Source of the DNA: Granulosicoccus sp964390335
GTDB lineage: Bacteria; Pseudomonadota; Gammaproteobacteria; Granulosicoccales; Granulosicoccaceae
Direction of reading: 5' to 3'
DNA length: 64,000 nt
Assembly (NCBI GenBank): GCA_964390335.1
Contig: CAYMHU010000002.1
Location: 1 to 64,000 of the forward strand
This document shows positions 40,792 to 50,080 of this stretch, in pieces (positions within the stretch are counted from its first letter, which is position 1; the number at the start of each line of letters is the position of its first letter). The notes under the pieces are model-generated. The model searched no databases. It had not been told where the DNA came from and worked only from the letters and a program-made list of their open reading frames with translations. The translations under genes and the position numbers were made by a program.

Positions 40792-42264
40792 GTGACTCAA
40801 GATCAGGTCGATCATTTCAGGGCGCAACCTGTAGGAGTGCCCAAAATGATCATCGGTGGTGCGTCTGTGGGCGCGTCAACCGGCCAAACACTGGATGTAA
40901 TTTCGCCTATTGATGGCCAAAAGATTGCGGATTTACCCAACGCCGGTCAGGACGATGTAATCGCCGCTGTGGCGGCGTCGCGCACCAGTTTTGATACGGG
41001 TGTCTGGGCACACATGGCACCTGCTGCGCGCAAGCGGGTGTTGTACAAGTGGGCTGATCTTATCGAAGCGCATGCGCTGGAGCTTGCCGTGCTTGGTGTG
41101 CGTGATAACGGCACCGAGCTGTCAATGGCGCTAAAAGCAGAACCGTTGTCTGCAGCCGGCACAATTCGCTATTACGCCGAGAGTATCGATAAAATCTATG
41201 GCGAAATCGCTCCGACCGATTCATCCATTTTAGCGCTAGTCCACAAAGAGCCAGTTGGTGTTGTCGGTGCAATTGTGCCGTGGAATTTTCCGTTAATGAT
41301 TTCCGCGTGGAAAATTGCACCCGCTTTGGCGATGGGCAATAGTGTCGTCATCAAACCATCTGAAGTTGCATCATTGTCTGTGCTGCGTATGGTAGCGCTA
41401 GCACTTGAAGCTGGCTTGCCGGAGGGCGTGTTAAATGTTGTTACTGGTTCAGGGCCTGTGGCTGGCCAGGCGTTGGCACAGTCCATGGACGTCGACGCTT
41501 TGGTTTTCACAGGTTCAGGTAATGTGGGTCGAAAGTTAATGGAATATGCTGCCCAATCCAATTTAAAGCGCGTGTTTCTGGAGCTTGGCGGAAAATCGCC
41601 GCACATCGTTTTTGACGACACACACGATCTTGATCAGGCGGCGCAGGCGGTAGTGAATGGCATTTTCAGAAACTCAGGCCAAGTTTGTATTGCTGGTTCG
41701 CGCCTATTGGTTCAGGAGAGCATTCATGATGCGTTCGTCGAAAAGCTGGTTACGTTGACAGATAGTCTGCGTGTTGGCGATCCACTTAATTTGAATACCC
41801 AAATTGGTGCTGTCAGTTCGGCTGCTCATCTTGAACAGGTGTTGTCTGCGATAAACGGGGTAAAGTCCATTGCGACTGGCGGCAAACGCCTGTTACAGGA
41901 ATCCGGTGGAAGCTACATGCAGCCAACTATTGTTACCAACCTATCAACCGATGACCCGTTAATTCGTGATGAAGTATTTGGCCCTGTGCTAACAGTCTCA
42001 CGGTTTACTGATGAAACCGATGCAGTCACCCAATCCAATGATAGCGACCTGGGTTTAGCCTCTGGTGTATGGACATCGAATCTGGGTCGCGCGCACCGTA
42101 TGGTATCGAAACTGCGTGCTGGTGTAGTGCATGTTAATACTTACGGTGGTGCGGACAACACTGTGCCCCTGGGCGGTTTCAAACAGTCGGGCAACGGGCA
42201 CGATAAATCGTTGCACGCGATCGAAAAATATATAAACAAGAAAACGGCGTGGATAAAACTTTGA
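40792..42264 (+). CDS. Aldehyde dehydrogenase (PuuC-like)
   Basis: This is an NAD(P)-dependent aldehyde dehydrogenase of 490 residues. The catalytic Glu264 (FLELGGKSP) and Cys299 (NSGQVCIAGSRL) are both present, with the cofactor motif FTGSGNVGRKLM at about 239-250. It resembles the PuuC (gamma-glutamyl-gamma-aminobutyraldehyde) and betaine-aldehyde group. The start is a GTG with gcggag about 8 bases upstream; the nearby ATG at 40788 is out of frame. It opens a long plus-strand operon with transporter, amidotransferase, P450 and glutamine-synthetase-like genes, and overlaps the TctB gene. Confidence 0.9.
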   Translation: MTQDQVDHFRAQPVGVPKMIIGGASVGASTGQTLDVISPIDGQKIADLPNAGQDDVIAAVAASRTSFDTGVWAHMAPAARKRVLYKWADLIEAHALELAVLGVRDNGTELSMALKAEPLSAAGTIRYYAESIDKIYGEIAPTDSSILALVHKEPVGVVGAIVPWNFPLMISAWKIAPALAMGNSVVIKPSEVASLSVLRMVALALEAGLPEGVLNVVTGSGPVAGQALAQSMDVDALVFTGSGNVGRKLMEYAAQSNLKRVFLELGGKSPHIVFDDTHDLDQAAQAVVNGIFRNSGQVCIAGSRLLVQESIHDAFVEKLVTLTDSLRVGDPLNLNTQIGAVSSAAHLEQVLSAINGVKSIATGGKRLLQESGGSYMQPTIVTNLSTDDPLIRDEVFGPVLTVSRFTDETDAVTQSNDSDLGLASGVWTSNLGRAHRMVSKLRAGVVHVNTYGGADNTVPLGGFKQSGNGHDKSLHAIEKYINKKTAWIKL

Positions 42265-42995
42265 ACACGCCGCTCTCATCTAAAACTGATTTGTATCTGT
42301 TTGACGAAGCGCAGCCAGATATCGAAAAAGAAGGTTTCAAAAGTGAGTGCCCGCCGGATAAAAAGGTCAAGGTAGAAGATCTGTTCAAATTCTCGCGCGG
42401 TCGCGGTGATGTGCAAGTGTCTTGGGTAGCTGCGGGCATTGCTGTGTTTTTCCTGATTTTCTTTTGGACGCAGACAGGTTGGGACAATCGTAAATTACCA
42501 GACGAATTAGGCGCCTATTTCGCGCATCAATTTGGCCTTATTGAGCTCGAGGGTCGTGTTACTCGCCTTGGCCGTATTTTGAAACAATCTTGGGTAGCAC
42601 CCATGCTGTGTTTGCTGGTATTGGTCCCGGCAGCTCTGTGGAATTTGCGATCATCTCTAAAGGAGCACAATTGGCGTAAGCGCTTCCTGCTTCCCACTAG
42701 TGCTTACTTCGAATTAACTAAGTATGTCGCAGCATTGGAGTTTGTGGCTTATTTTATAGTTTATACCTTGCTAATTCCGTGGCTTGGGTATCTGGTTTCT
42801 ACGCTACTAATGGGTACATTGCTACCATGGCGATTAGGGTATCGCGGACGCGTTTGGTTTGTACGTAGTTTGCTGTCAAGCTTAGCAGTTGTCATTGTTT
42901 TTCGTACTTTTCTGCAAATAAAAACACCCGTCTCCATCTGGCTTTACGATCAGCTTCCAACTGCGATGCGCGGTTTCATGCTGACGTACTTTTAG
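42249..42995 (+). CDS. tctB: Tripartite tricarboxylate transporter, TctB-like small membrane subunit
   Basis: This is a 248-residue protein with four or more membrane helices (WVAAGIAVFFLIFFW, WVAPMLCLLVLVPAALW, YFIVYTLLIPWLGYLVSTLL and SLLSSLAVVIVFRTFLQ). It follows the TctB layout but is longer than usual, with a soluble N-terminal stretch of about 55 residues. Two starts are possible: GTG at 42249, or TTG at 42261 overlapping the ALDH stop codon TGA. TctA follows by eight bases and TctC after that. The three form a secondary importer, usually for carboxylates. Confidence 0.82.
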   Translation: MDKTLNTPLSSKTDLYLFDEAQPDIEKEGFKSECPPDKKVKVEDLFKFSRGRGDVQVSWVAAGIAVFFLIFFWTQTGWDNRKLPDELGAYFAHQFGLIELEGRVTRLGRILKQSWVAPMLCLLVLVPAALWNLRSSLKEHNWRKRFLLPTSAYFELTKYVAALEFVAYFIVYTLLIPWLGYLVSTLLMGTLLPWRLGYRGRVWFVRSLLSSLAVVIVFRTFLQIKTPVSIWLYDQLPTAMRGFMLTYF

Positions 42996-43003
42996 GTAGT
43001 GAC

Positions 43004-44500
43004 ATGGACGCATTTATAGCCGGCATACAAAGTTTAATGGACCCTGCTGTTTTAATAGCGATAGTCATCGGCTCGGTCGGCGGTGTGATTATTGGTGCTG
43101 TGCCTGGAATAGGGCCTGCCATAGCAATAGCGATTTTGTTACCAGCAACGGTTTTTTTAGATGATTTGGTGAGTTTGGTCTTGCTGCTGGGTGTGTATGG
43201 TTCATCGATGTACGGCGGGGCTATCCCGGCTATCCTGATCAACACACCGGGGACGCCGGTAAACGCGCTAACCACTTACGATGGCTATGCAATGACTCGC
43301 CGTGGCGAGGCATCACGCGCCTTATCACTGGCTTACTCGTCATCCTTTATTGGAGGACTCTTCTCCATCAGCATGGCGCTCATTGCCTTATTTATGTTTG
43401 GGCCTTATTTACGTGACTTAGGCGCACTGTTTGGTCAGCGCGATATCTTGATGGCAGCAATTTTAGGTTCAGTGCTGCTTATCGCTGCGCACCGTCAAAC
43501 AATGGGTATCGCTGCTATGCTGTTTGGTTTTGGTTTTCTGATAGCCATGGTTGGCCGACAGTCCACGCGGGGAATCGACCGATATACGTTTGGCATGGAC
43601 TATCTGTATTCAGGCTTCAACTTGATTGTAGTTATTGTGGGTATATTCGCTCTGAGTCAGGCCTTGAATTTAATGGTTGGCAAAGATGATGACCCACCTG
43701 AAGCGCGAATCACAGGTGGATTGCTGAGCGGGTTTAAAGAGCTCGCTAAAAACAAGATCGTTGCGCTGTGTTCTGCCTGCTACGGCACGATCATGGGAAT
43801 AATCCCCGGTGTAGGTGAGTTTGTGGCTCAGTTCTTTAGCTATTCGACTGCTCGTGCACTTTCAAACGATGCAGCTCGGTTCGGACACGGATCTTCCGAA
43901 GGACTAATAGCGTCAGAGACATCAAACAACTCAGTACCGGCGGCGGCAATGATTCCGTTGCTCGCGCTGGGCGTTCCCGGAGAGGCACTGACCGCGATGA
44001 TGATGGTTGTATTTTTCGACGCCGGCATTAAACCCGGACCTGATATATTCGAAAACAATCCTGATTTTTTGTTTAGCCTGTTTTCTGCGTTGCTCATCAT
44101 CAATATACTGGTGCTGGCAACGTTACTGATATCAACGAAATACATAGCCAAAATGATTCATATTCCCAATCGATTCTTGGGTGCATTCATTATGATCTTG
44201 GCTTTCGTCGGTGTTTATTCGATTCGCAATAGCTTGACCGATTGTGTCTTTGCTGTGGGCTTCGGATTTATCGGTTATGTTCTTCGGCGCCTGGACTGGC
44301 CGTTGGTGCCGATTGTATTGGGTCTTGTTCTTGGTTCGATTATTCTTGAGCGGTTAACCGCCGGGGCCGGTCAAATCAAATCGGCAGTTGACCTGATTAA
44401 TCGCCCGGTTTCGGGTGCCTTATCAGTGATGATCCTTATGGTCGTCGGATTCATCATTTGGACGTCTGTTACAAACAGACGAACTGATTATCAAACTTGA
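43004..44500 (+). CDS. tctA: Tripartite tricarboxylate transporter, large membrane subunit
   Basis: This is a 498-residue inner-membrane protein with about 12 helices. TctA blocks are GAVPGIGPAIAIAILLPATV, YGSSMYGGAIPAILINTPGT and IMGIIPGVGEFVAQFFSYST, then LALGVPGEALTAMMM. It uses an ion gradient to import the ligand delivered by the binding protein encoded next. The position inside a catabolic operon implies that the substrate is the operon's amine or acid. Confidence 0.95.
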   Translation: MDAFIAGIQSLMDPAVLIAIVIGSVGGVIIGAVPGIGPAIAIAILLPATVFLDDLVSLVLLLGVYGSSMYGGAIPAILINTPGTPVNALTTYDGYAMTRRGEASRALSLAYSSSFIGGLFSISMALIALFMFGPYLRDLGALFGQRDILMAAILGSVLLIAAHRQTMGIAAMLFGFGFLIAMVGRQSTRGIDRYTFGMDYLYSGFNLIVVIVGIFALSQALNLMVGKDDDPPEARITGGLLSGFKELAKNKIVALCSACYGTIMGIIPGVGEFVAQFFSYSTARALSNDAARFGHGSSEGLIASETSNNSVPAAAMIPLLALGVPGEALTAMMMVVFFDAGIKPGPDIFENNPDFLFSLFSALLIINILVLATLLISTKYIAKMIHIPNRFLGAFIMILAFVGVYSIRNSLTDCVFAVGFGFIGYVLRRLDWPLVPIVLGLVLGSIILERLTAGAGQIKSAVDLINRPVSGALSVMILMVVGFIIWTSVTNRRTDYQT

Positions 44501-44527
44501 CCAACTATAAAAGAGAGGAGTTTCCAT

Positions 44528-45469
44528 ATGAAAAAGATCGCATCCGTTGCCCTGCTAGCGGCAGCTTCATTTATAGCCAGTACGGCGCCTGCCTATGCTG
44601 ACTATCCTGATGGTCCCGTGCAATTTATCGTGCCGTGGCCTCCGGGTGATTTCGAAGATATTCTGACCCGCATGATTGCAGCAGAATTTGAAGAACAAAC
44701 CGGACAATCAGCTTCCGTTGTAAACCGACCAGGTGGCGGCGATGGACCTTTTCCCGGCGCGCTTGAAGTGCTGAACGGTCCAACTGATGGTTCCGTTGTC
44801 GGTTCGTTTGTCATTGGTGTTCCCGTTGTAGGACCAATGATTGATATTGGCATTGAGAAAGACAGCTTCACACCTGTTGGTATCTTCCTAACATACCCGT
44901 TTGTGCTTGCAGCCTCCGGTGATGCGAGCTATTCCAACATGGCTGAACTTGCTGCTCACGCTCAGGACAACGATGTGGTTCTGGGACACTTCGGCGCAGG
45001 CTTGACGCCAACGCGCGCATCGTTTGCCGCAGCGAAACTGATGGACTTTGAATTCGCAGACGACTCTGCGTTCGACATGCTCGATTGTAATACCTTGTCT
45101 TCTGGCGATGCTGATGTAATAAACACTACGTTAGCGTTGATTGAACCTTGCTTGGATGACGTTAACGTGTTGGCTAACATCGGTACCGATCCTATTTCCA
45201 AACTTGACGGAGTGGAAACACTGGCCGCGCAATCGGGCGTAAACGACATCGAGTTGTGGAATGGACTGTTTGTGAAAAAAGGCACATCACAAGAAGTGAT
45301 AGACGTACTGGCTAACGTGGCCAGTAGTGTGATGGCTGGTGATGAGGCACAACAGCTCATGGCCGAAACAGGTGCCCGAGTGTATTGGCAAGGTATGGAA
45401 GAATCCGCCGCTCGCATTGAAGCAGATCGTGGCAAGAACGCTGAGCTCGGTTCCATCATCGATCAGTAA
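44528..45469 (+). CDS. tctC: Tripartite tricarboxylate transporter, periplasmic binding protein (TctC/Bug)
   Basis: This is a 313-residue periplasmic binding protein. The Sec signal is MKKIASVALLAAASFIA, with cleavage after AYA. The mature start DYPDGPVQFIVPWPPGDFED is a recognisable but divergent Bug motif (canonical proteins have PxxPGGxxD). A strong Shine-Dalgarno (agagaggag) precedes the ATG. Two Cys (MLDCNTL and IEPCLDD) may form a disulphide. The ligand is unknown. Confidence 0.9.
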   Translation: MKKIASVALLAAASFIASTAPAYADYPDGPVQFIVPWPPGDFEDILTRMIAAEFEEQTGQSASVVNRPGGGDGPFPGALEVLNGPTDGSVVGSFVIGVPVVGPMIDIGIEKDSFTPVGIFLTYPFVLAASGDASYSNMAELAAHAQDNDVVLGHFGAGLTPTRASFAAAKLMDFEFADDSAFDMLDCNTLSSGDADVINTTLALIEPCLDDVNVLANIGTDPISKLDGVETLAAQSGVNDIELWNGLFVKKGTSQEVIDVLANVASSVMAGDEAQQLMAETGARVYWQGMEESAARIEADRGKNAELGSIIDQ

Positions 45470-45480
45470 TGTTGTTTTTC

Positions 45481-45507
45481 AAGGTGGCCGGTATCACCGG
45501 CCACTTT
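45481..45507 (+). terminator. Hairpin between TctC and the amidotransferase gene
   Basis: The perfect 9-bp stem gtggccggt / accggccac with loop atc extends by three weaker pairs and is followed by ttt. It starts 12 bases after the TctC stop and probably lowers expression of the enzymes downstream relative to the binding protein. Confidence 0.6.
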
Positions 45508-45522
45508 GACTCAGGGAAACAG

Positions 45523-46242
45523 ATGAACCGTATTAAACTTGGAATCCTGCAAACCAATCACGACAAAAGTGTTGAGGTTGGCGATGCGTTTCCCGATGAC
45601 GCCCATCGCTTTCGGGATCTCTTTGATGCGCAAGATGATCGGTTCCAGTATCGGGTGTATATGACCATCGGCGGCGAAGTCCCACAAGAACTTGATGAGC
45701 AGGATGCTTTCATGATTACGGGCAGCCCGCTAAGTGTGTTAGATGAGCACGTATTCACTGACGACCTGATGGCATTTATACGCCAATGTGATCAAGCCAG
45801 AAAGCCCTTGTTGGGTGCCTGTTTTGGTCATCAAGCCATAGCATTGGCGCTAGGTGGAAAAGTGGAGCGCTCAGATGCTGGATACAATGTTGGTATAGAA
45901 GAAACTCAGTTTCATCATCGCAAAGACTGGATGACGCCTGAACGAGACAGCCTGCCGCTGTATGTATTTCATGAAGATCAAGTCACGCAGTTACCGGACG
46001 ACTGCACTTTGTTAGGCTCAAGTGCTAACTGCAACATTGCAAGCTTTGCAAAGGATGATCATATTTTTACAACACAAGCTCACCCGGAATTTACGAATGA
46101 ATTCATGTCGTGTGTGCTTCGATTCACCGAGAGTAAAATGCCGCCTGAGGACGTAAAGAACGCTTGGAGCAGCTTGAACTCAACACAAGATGGGCATGTG
46201 TTTGGCACATGGGCCACAAACTTTTTTAAAAAAGGCGATTAG
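45523..46242 (+). CDS. Class I glutamine amidotransferase-like hydrolase (PuuD/GATase1-like)
   Basis: This is a 239-residue GATase1-fold protein with the catalytic triad visible: Cys in LLGACFGHQAIA, and His-x-Glu in TTQAHPEFTNE. Free-standing members include gamma-glutamyl hydrolases. Beside a glutamine-synthetase-like ligase, a gamma-glutamyl-amide hydrolase role is the likely reading. The sequence is closer to the GMP-synthase-glutaminase-like branch than to E. coli PuuD, so the call is family level. I start at the ATG at 45523 because cagggaaac precedes it; a start at 45469 would run through the hairpin. Confidence 0.82.
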   Translation: MNRIKLGILQTNHDKSVEVGDAFPDDAHRFRDLFDAQDDRFQYRVYMTIGGEVPQELDEQDAFMITGSPLSVLDEHVFTDDLMAFIRQCDQARKPLLGACFGHQAIALALGGKVERSDAGYNVGIEETQFHHRKDWMTPERDSLPLYVFHEDQVTQLPDDCTLLGSSANCNIASFAKDDHIFTTQAHPEFTNEFMSCVLRFTESKMPPEDVKNAWSSLNSTQDGHVFGTWATNFFKKGD

Positions 46243-46244
46243 CC

Positions 46245-47480
46245 ATGCGTGATGATGGATATGCAAACCTGTTAAATCACGATAGCTTTGCTAATGGGGT
46301 TCCACATAATACTTTCGCGAGGTTGCGTAAAGAGGACCCACTGTCATGGAATGAGGGCGATGAAGATACCAAAGGTTTCTGGAGCCTAGTGCGTCATGCT
46401 GACATTGCGTTAGCCAATAAAGAAAACCTTATTTTCAGCTCCGCTCAAGGTATTCGTCTTGAGGATCAAAGCCGCGAAGAATATCTTGCGCGTCGAACAT
46501 TCCAAGAAACCGACCAACCCGAACATGCCATTGTGCGGCGCGCAGTAAACCCGAATTTTTCAAAACCAACCGTTACAAAATTTGAAACGCTTATCCGTGA
46601 ATTGGCTTCCGGTATCTGTGAGTCCGCGCTGGCAAATGCTGAGTTTGATGCCGTAGACAGCATTGCAAAACAATTACCGATGATGATGCTAGGTCGAATT
46701 CTGGGCGTACCCGATGAAGACCTTGATTGGCTGATTGAAAAAGGCGATGCATTAATCGGTAACTCTGACCCTGACTTTACTGACCATGTCGTGGATAAGA
46801 TGGATACCAGCGCGTATCGCATGATGCCTTTTCGCAGCCCGGCCGGAGTAGAGCTCTACGACTACGCAGAAGACCTACTGCATAATCGTCGGGCGGTAGC
46901 TGAAGAAGGCATTCTTGCGAAGATGTTAAGTGACGAAAATGGTTTACGAGACTTAGAATTTAAAAACTTTTTCTGTTTGTTGGTTGCCGCAGGCAATGAC
47001 ACCACACGTTACTCCATCGCAATGGCATTGAACCTGTTGGCGCATAACCCTGAACTCATTGCTCAACTTAAAACAGGCGAATTTTGGGGTACATGCGCCG
47101 ATGAATTTGTCCGACTTGCGTCGCCCACCATGCACTTTCGTCGCACAGCAACACAGAATTACGAGTTGCACGGCAAAACGATCCGGGAGGGCGATAAAGT
47201 ATTGTTGTGGTTTGTATCTGGCAGTAGGGATGCAGAGGTGTTTGAAAACCCGAACGATTGCATGCTAGGTCGCTCGCCCAACCGTCATGTTGCGTTTGGG
47301 CAAGGCGGGCCTCATGTATGCCTTGGTATGCACTTGGCGAGGCTAGAAGTACGAATAGCACTGGAAGAGCTAGTCAAACGTATTGATAAATTTGAAGCCA
47401 TCGAAGCGCCAACGTGGACACGCTCAAATTTTATTTGCGGTGTGAAAAAGTTGCATGTGCGGGCAACACGAGCAGCTTAA
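46245..47480 (+). CDS. Cytochrome P450
   Basis: This is a soluble bacterial P450 of 411 residues. The I-helix oxygen-activating motif AAGNDTTR is at about 248-255, EFVR (ExxR) at 287-290, and the haem loop AFGQGGPHVCLG has Cys359 as axial ligand. TDQPEHAIVRRAVNPNF is the usual C-helix block. It is two bases downstream of the amidotransferase and four bases before the glutamine-synthetase-like gene, so the three are co-translated. Its electrons probably come from the ferredoxin reductase at 48771, but no ferredoxin gene is seen. The substrate may be the gamma-glutamylated amine (inference). Confidence 0.94.
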   Translation: MRDDGYANLLNHDSFANGVPHNTFARLRKEDPLSWNEGDEDTKGFWSLVRHADIALANKENLIFSSAQGIRLEDQSREEYLARRTFQETDQPEHAIVRRAVNPNFSKPTVTKFETLIRELASGICESALANAEFDAVDSIAKQLPMMMLGRILGVPDEDLDWLIEKGDALIGNSDPDFTDHVVDKMDTSAYRMMPFRSPAGVELYDYAEDLLHNRRAVAEEGILAKMLSDENGLRDLEFKNFFCLLVAAGNDTTRYSIAMALNLLAHNPELIAQLKTGEFWGTCADEFVRLASPTMHFRRTATQNYELHGKTIREGDKVLLWFVSGSRDAEVFENPNDCMLGRSPNRHVAFGQGGPHVCLGMHLARLEVRIALEELVKRIDKFEAIEAPTWTRSNFICGVKKLHVRATRAA

Positions 47481-47483
47481 ATT

Positions 47484-48758
47484 ATGAGCAACATCACCCG
47501 AACGCGCGCCATGTTTTGCGACATGCTAAATCTGCCTCGCGGTAAATACGTACCGGTTGATATAGCGGCAGGTGGCTCAATTGGTTTTGCACGTGGCGCA
47601 TTTGCGGTTTCTTACGATCGTGATCTTATTCCAGTGCCGGGTTGTGGTGTTTATGATGGATTACCCGACATGGAGTTGGAGCTGGACGATGTCCGTCGTA
47701 CCGGTTGGCAAGCTGGCACCGAGATAGCGATGGGCGATCTGTATGTTGACGGTGCGCCGTTTGGTTTATGCCCACGTTCTACACTAAAACGCGCAATCAA
47801 AAGCTGGACCGATATAGGTTACAGCCCGATGATCGGCTTAGAAACCGAAGCCTTTATTTTTCAACGCGATGAGGACGGCGTTTGGCGTCCCTACGATACA
47901 CCGGGTGCATTCGTGTATGGCACTGGTCCTGAAAACGATCCCAAAGGCGTCATGGATGAGATCTGGGAAGCCGCGCATACCGCAAACATTCCTATCGAAA
48001 GCATGAACGGCGAGTTCGACAACGGGCAGTTTGAATTGACCTTGAAATTCGATCATGCGCTAAAAGCTTGCGATGATGCGTTTCTAATGAGAACCATGGC
48101 GCGAGAAATCGGGTTAAAAAAAGGCCTGCTATTAACGTTCCTGCCAAAACCCATTCCGGACCGCGGTGGTTCCGGTTTGCACGTGAATTTCAGCTTTTCA
48201 GACAACGAGGGCAATAACGCAATTGCACCTACAGGCGAACTATCTGATCTTGCCAACCACTGTATGGCGGGACTGATTCACCATCATCGTGCATTGGCTG
48301 GCTTACTGGCTACCACTGTCAATAGTTATGATCGTTTAACTGCTGGTAGCCTGGCGGGATACTGGGCCAACTGGGCAGAGGATCATCGTTTGGTTACCAC
48401 ACGTTGCTCAACCAAGTCCGCAAAGTCTGCAAGACTTGAGCACCGCATGGCCGATTGTGCAACGAACCCTTATCAAGCTGTTGCAGCAGTGCTTCAGGCC
48501 GCTCGACTCGGTTTTGAAAACAAGTTACCTTTACAGCCCCCGGAAGATCTTGATGGTGTAGAGAATGTACGCGAAAAGCGACACATTCCATCGAGTCTGG
48601 ATAAATCACTCAATGCGTTAGATAAAGATCCGGTGCTGCGTAACGCAGTGGGCGAAGCTTACTGCGATGCGTTGCTGTATTTAAAGCGAGATGAATTCAA
48701 ACGCCTGCAAGGTAAAAGCGTCGATGATGTGCGCGATTTTTATCTACCGTTTGTATAG
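47484..48758 (+). CDS. Glutamine synthetase-like gamma-glutamyl-amine ligase (PuuA/GlnT type)
   Basis: This is a 424-residue glutamine-synthetase-fold enzyme. The N-terminal beta-grasp runs about 15-105. The catalytic domain contains LETEAFIFQ (metal Glu), NGEFDNGQFELTL, and GGSGLHVNFSF (metal/ATP site). True GlnA is about 470 residues and carries an adenylylation Tyr loop; here the C-terminal region lacks it. This fits the PuuA, IpuC and GMAS group, which join glutamate to polyamines, isopropylamine or methylamine. The neighbourhood (amidohydrolase, aldehyde dehydrogenase, P450) supports an amine-glutamylating role; which amine is unknown. Confidence 0.88.
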   Translation: MSNITRTRAMFCDMLNLPRGKYVPVDIAAGGSIGFARGAFAVSYDRDLIPVPGCGVYDGLPDMELELDDVRRTGWQAGTEIAMGDLYVDGAPFGLCPRSTLKRAIKSWTDIGYSPMIGLETEAFIFQRDEDGVWRPYDTPGAFVYGTGPENDPKGVMDEIWEAAHTANIPIESMNGEFDNGQFELTLKFDHALKACDDAFLMRTMAREIGLKKGLLLTFLPKPIPDRGGSGLHVNFSFSDNEGNNAIAPTGELSDLANHCMAGLIHHHRALAGLLATTVNSYDRLTAGSLAGYWANWAEDHRLVTTRCSTKSAKSARLEHRMADCATNPYQAVAAVLQAARLGFENKLPLQPPEDLDGVENVREKRHIPSSLDKSLNALDKDPVLRNAVGEAYCDALLYLKRDEFKRLQGKSVDDVRDFYLPFV

Positions 48759-48770
48759 TAAGAGGTGAGC

Positions 48771-50008
48771 ATGACTGGTGTTGTTGTGATCGGTGCGGGT
48801 CAAGCGGCTACGTCATTCGTGGCAAAGTTCCGTAAGTTTGATGCAGACACTCCCTTGAGTATTTATGGTGATGAGTCTGTTATTCCATACCAGCGCCCAC
48901 CATTATCGAAAAAGTACGCAACTGGCGATATGGAAAAATCGCAACTCTTCTTGCGCCCTGAAAGTTGGTACACCGATAAACACATTGATGTGCAAACAGG
49001 TGTCTCTGTTACGTCGATTGACCGAGGTGCGCACACCATTCAATTGTCAGATGGACGCAGCATACCTTGGACTAAGCTTGCAATTACCACAGGGTCTCGA
49101 GTTCGTAAGCTGCCCGATACTGTAACGAAGGGTTTGTCAGGTATCCACTATATACGTACTTTGGCTGATGCAGATGGGTTCGGTATGGCGTTGCAGCCAG
49201 GTCGTCGGGTCATCATTATTGGTGGTGGGTATATCGGTTTGGAAGCTGCAGCCGTGTGTGCAGCGAAAGGTATGCAAGTTACGTTAATTGAAGCCTCAGA
49301 CCGGATTCTGCAACGAGTTGCATGTGCTGAAACCTCCGATTGGTTTCGTACGCTGCACACAGAGCATGGCGTTGATATCCGCGAAGGTTTGGGGCTGTCG
49401 CATTTTGAAGGCCAGAACGGNNNNNNNNNNNNNNNNNNNNNNNNNNNNNNNNNNNNNNNNNNNNNNNNNNNNNNNNNNNNNNNNNNNNNNNNNNNNNNNN
49501 NNNNNNNNNNNNNNNNNNNNCCAACACGGAACTGGCCGCTGATTGCGGGCTAACTGTTGACAACGGAATCGTTGTAAATGGGCAATGCCAAACGAGCGAC
49601 CCCGATATTTACGCTGCAGGTGATTGCGCCATAACCGACTTCAAAGGACTACCGACACGACTTGAATCGGTTCCCAATGCAAATGATCAAGCGAGTGTTG
49701 CGGGCCACCATGCAGCAACCGGTGATGTCGCGAACTACATTGCAAAACCTTGGTTTTGGTCAGATCAGTACAACGTTAAATTGCAGATCGCGGGTCTGAA
49801 CAGAGGGTACACAAACGTGGTTGTACGACCCGGTGAGAAACCGCAATCGGTTGCACATTTTTATTATGCGGACGACCAGCTGGTGGCTGTAGACGCTTTG
49901 AATATGCCGCGAGTGTATATGGTAGGAAAACGCATGATCGAGGCGGGCAAGAACATCTCGCGAGCGCAGGCGGCTGATACCGACTTCGACCTTAAAACGT
50001 TAGTGTAG
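48771..50008 (+). CDS. NAD(P)H:ferredoxin/rubredoxin reductase, interrupted by an assembly gap
   Basis: This is an FAD-dependent reductase that passes electrons to a ferredoxin, presumably for the P450 upstream. FAD motif VVVIGAGQAATSFVAKF is at the N-terminus, PYQRPPLSKKY follows, the NAD motif IIIGGGYIGLEAAAVCA is near 140-160, and after the gap PDIYAAGDCA appears. The ATG at 48771 has agaggtg just upstream and is preferred to the GTG at 48765. The 100-N run at 49421-49520 replaces the segment between GQNG and NTELAA. The flanking frames disagree unless the true gap is 2 modulo 3, so this is a gap artefact, not a broken gene. About 380 residues are visible; the family has about 400-410. Confidence 0.9.
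49421..49520. other. Assembly gap (100 N)
   Basis: This run of exactly 100 N is the conventional scaffold placeholder. It lies inside the reductase gene. The reading frames on the two sides require a missing length of 2 modulo 3, and family length suggests roughly 80-100 bases. Confidence 0.98.
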
Positions 50009-50080
50009 TTAACCGCTAGCTTTTCTTTGGGTTATTCATTCGTGATTGTTAGGCCTGTTCTGAAGTTAATCTATAGCCGG

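Noticed and set aside
45523..46242. Fragment of GMP synthase (guaA)
   Set aside because: The glutaminase-like fold is complete and ends properly; there is no ATP-pyrophosphatase domain or frameshifted remainder next to it.
47484..48758. Housekeeping glutamine synthetase (glnA)
   Set aside because: It is too short, lacks the adenylylation loop seen in GlnA, and is embedded in an amine-type catabolic operon.
49279..49563. Short frames running through the N gap
   Set aside because: Their translations include unknown residues and they are shadows of the ferredoxin reductase gene.
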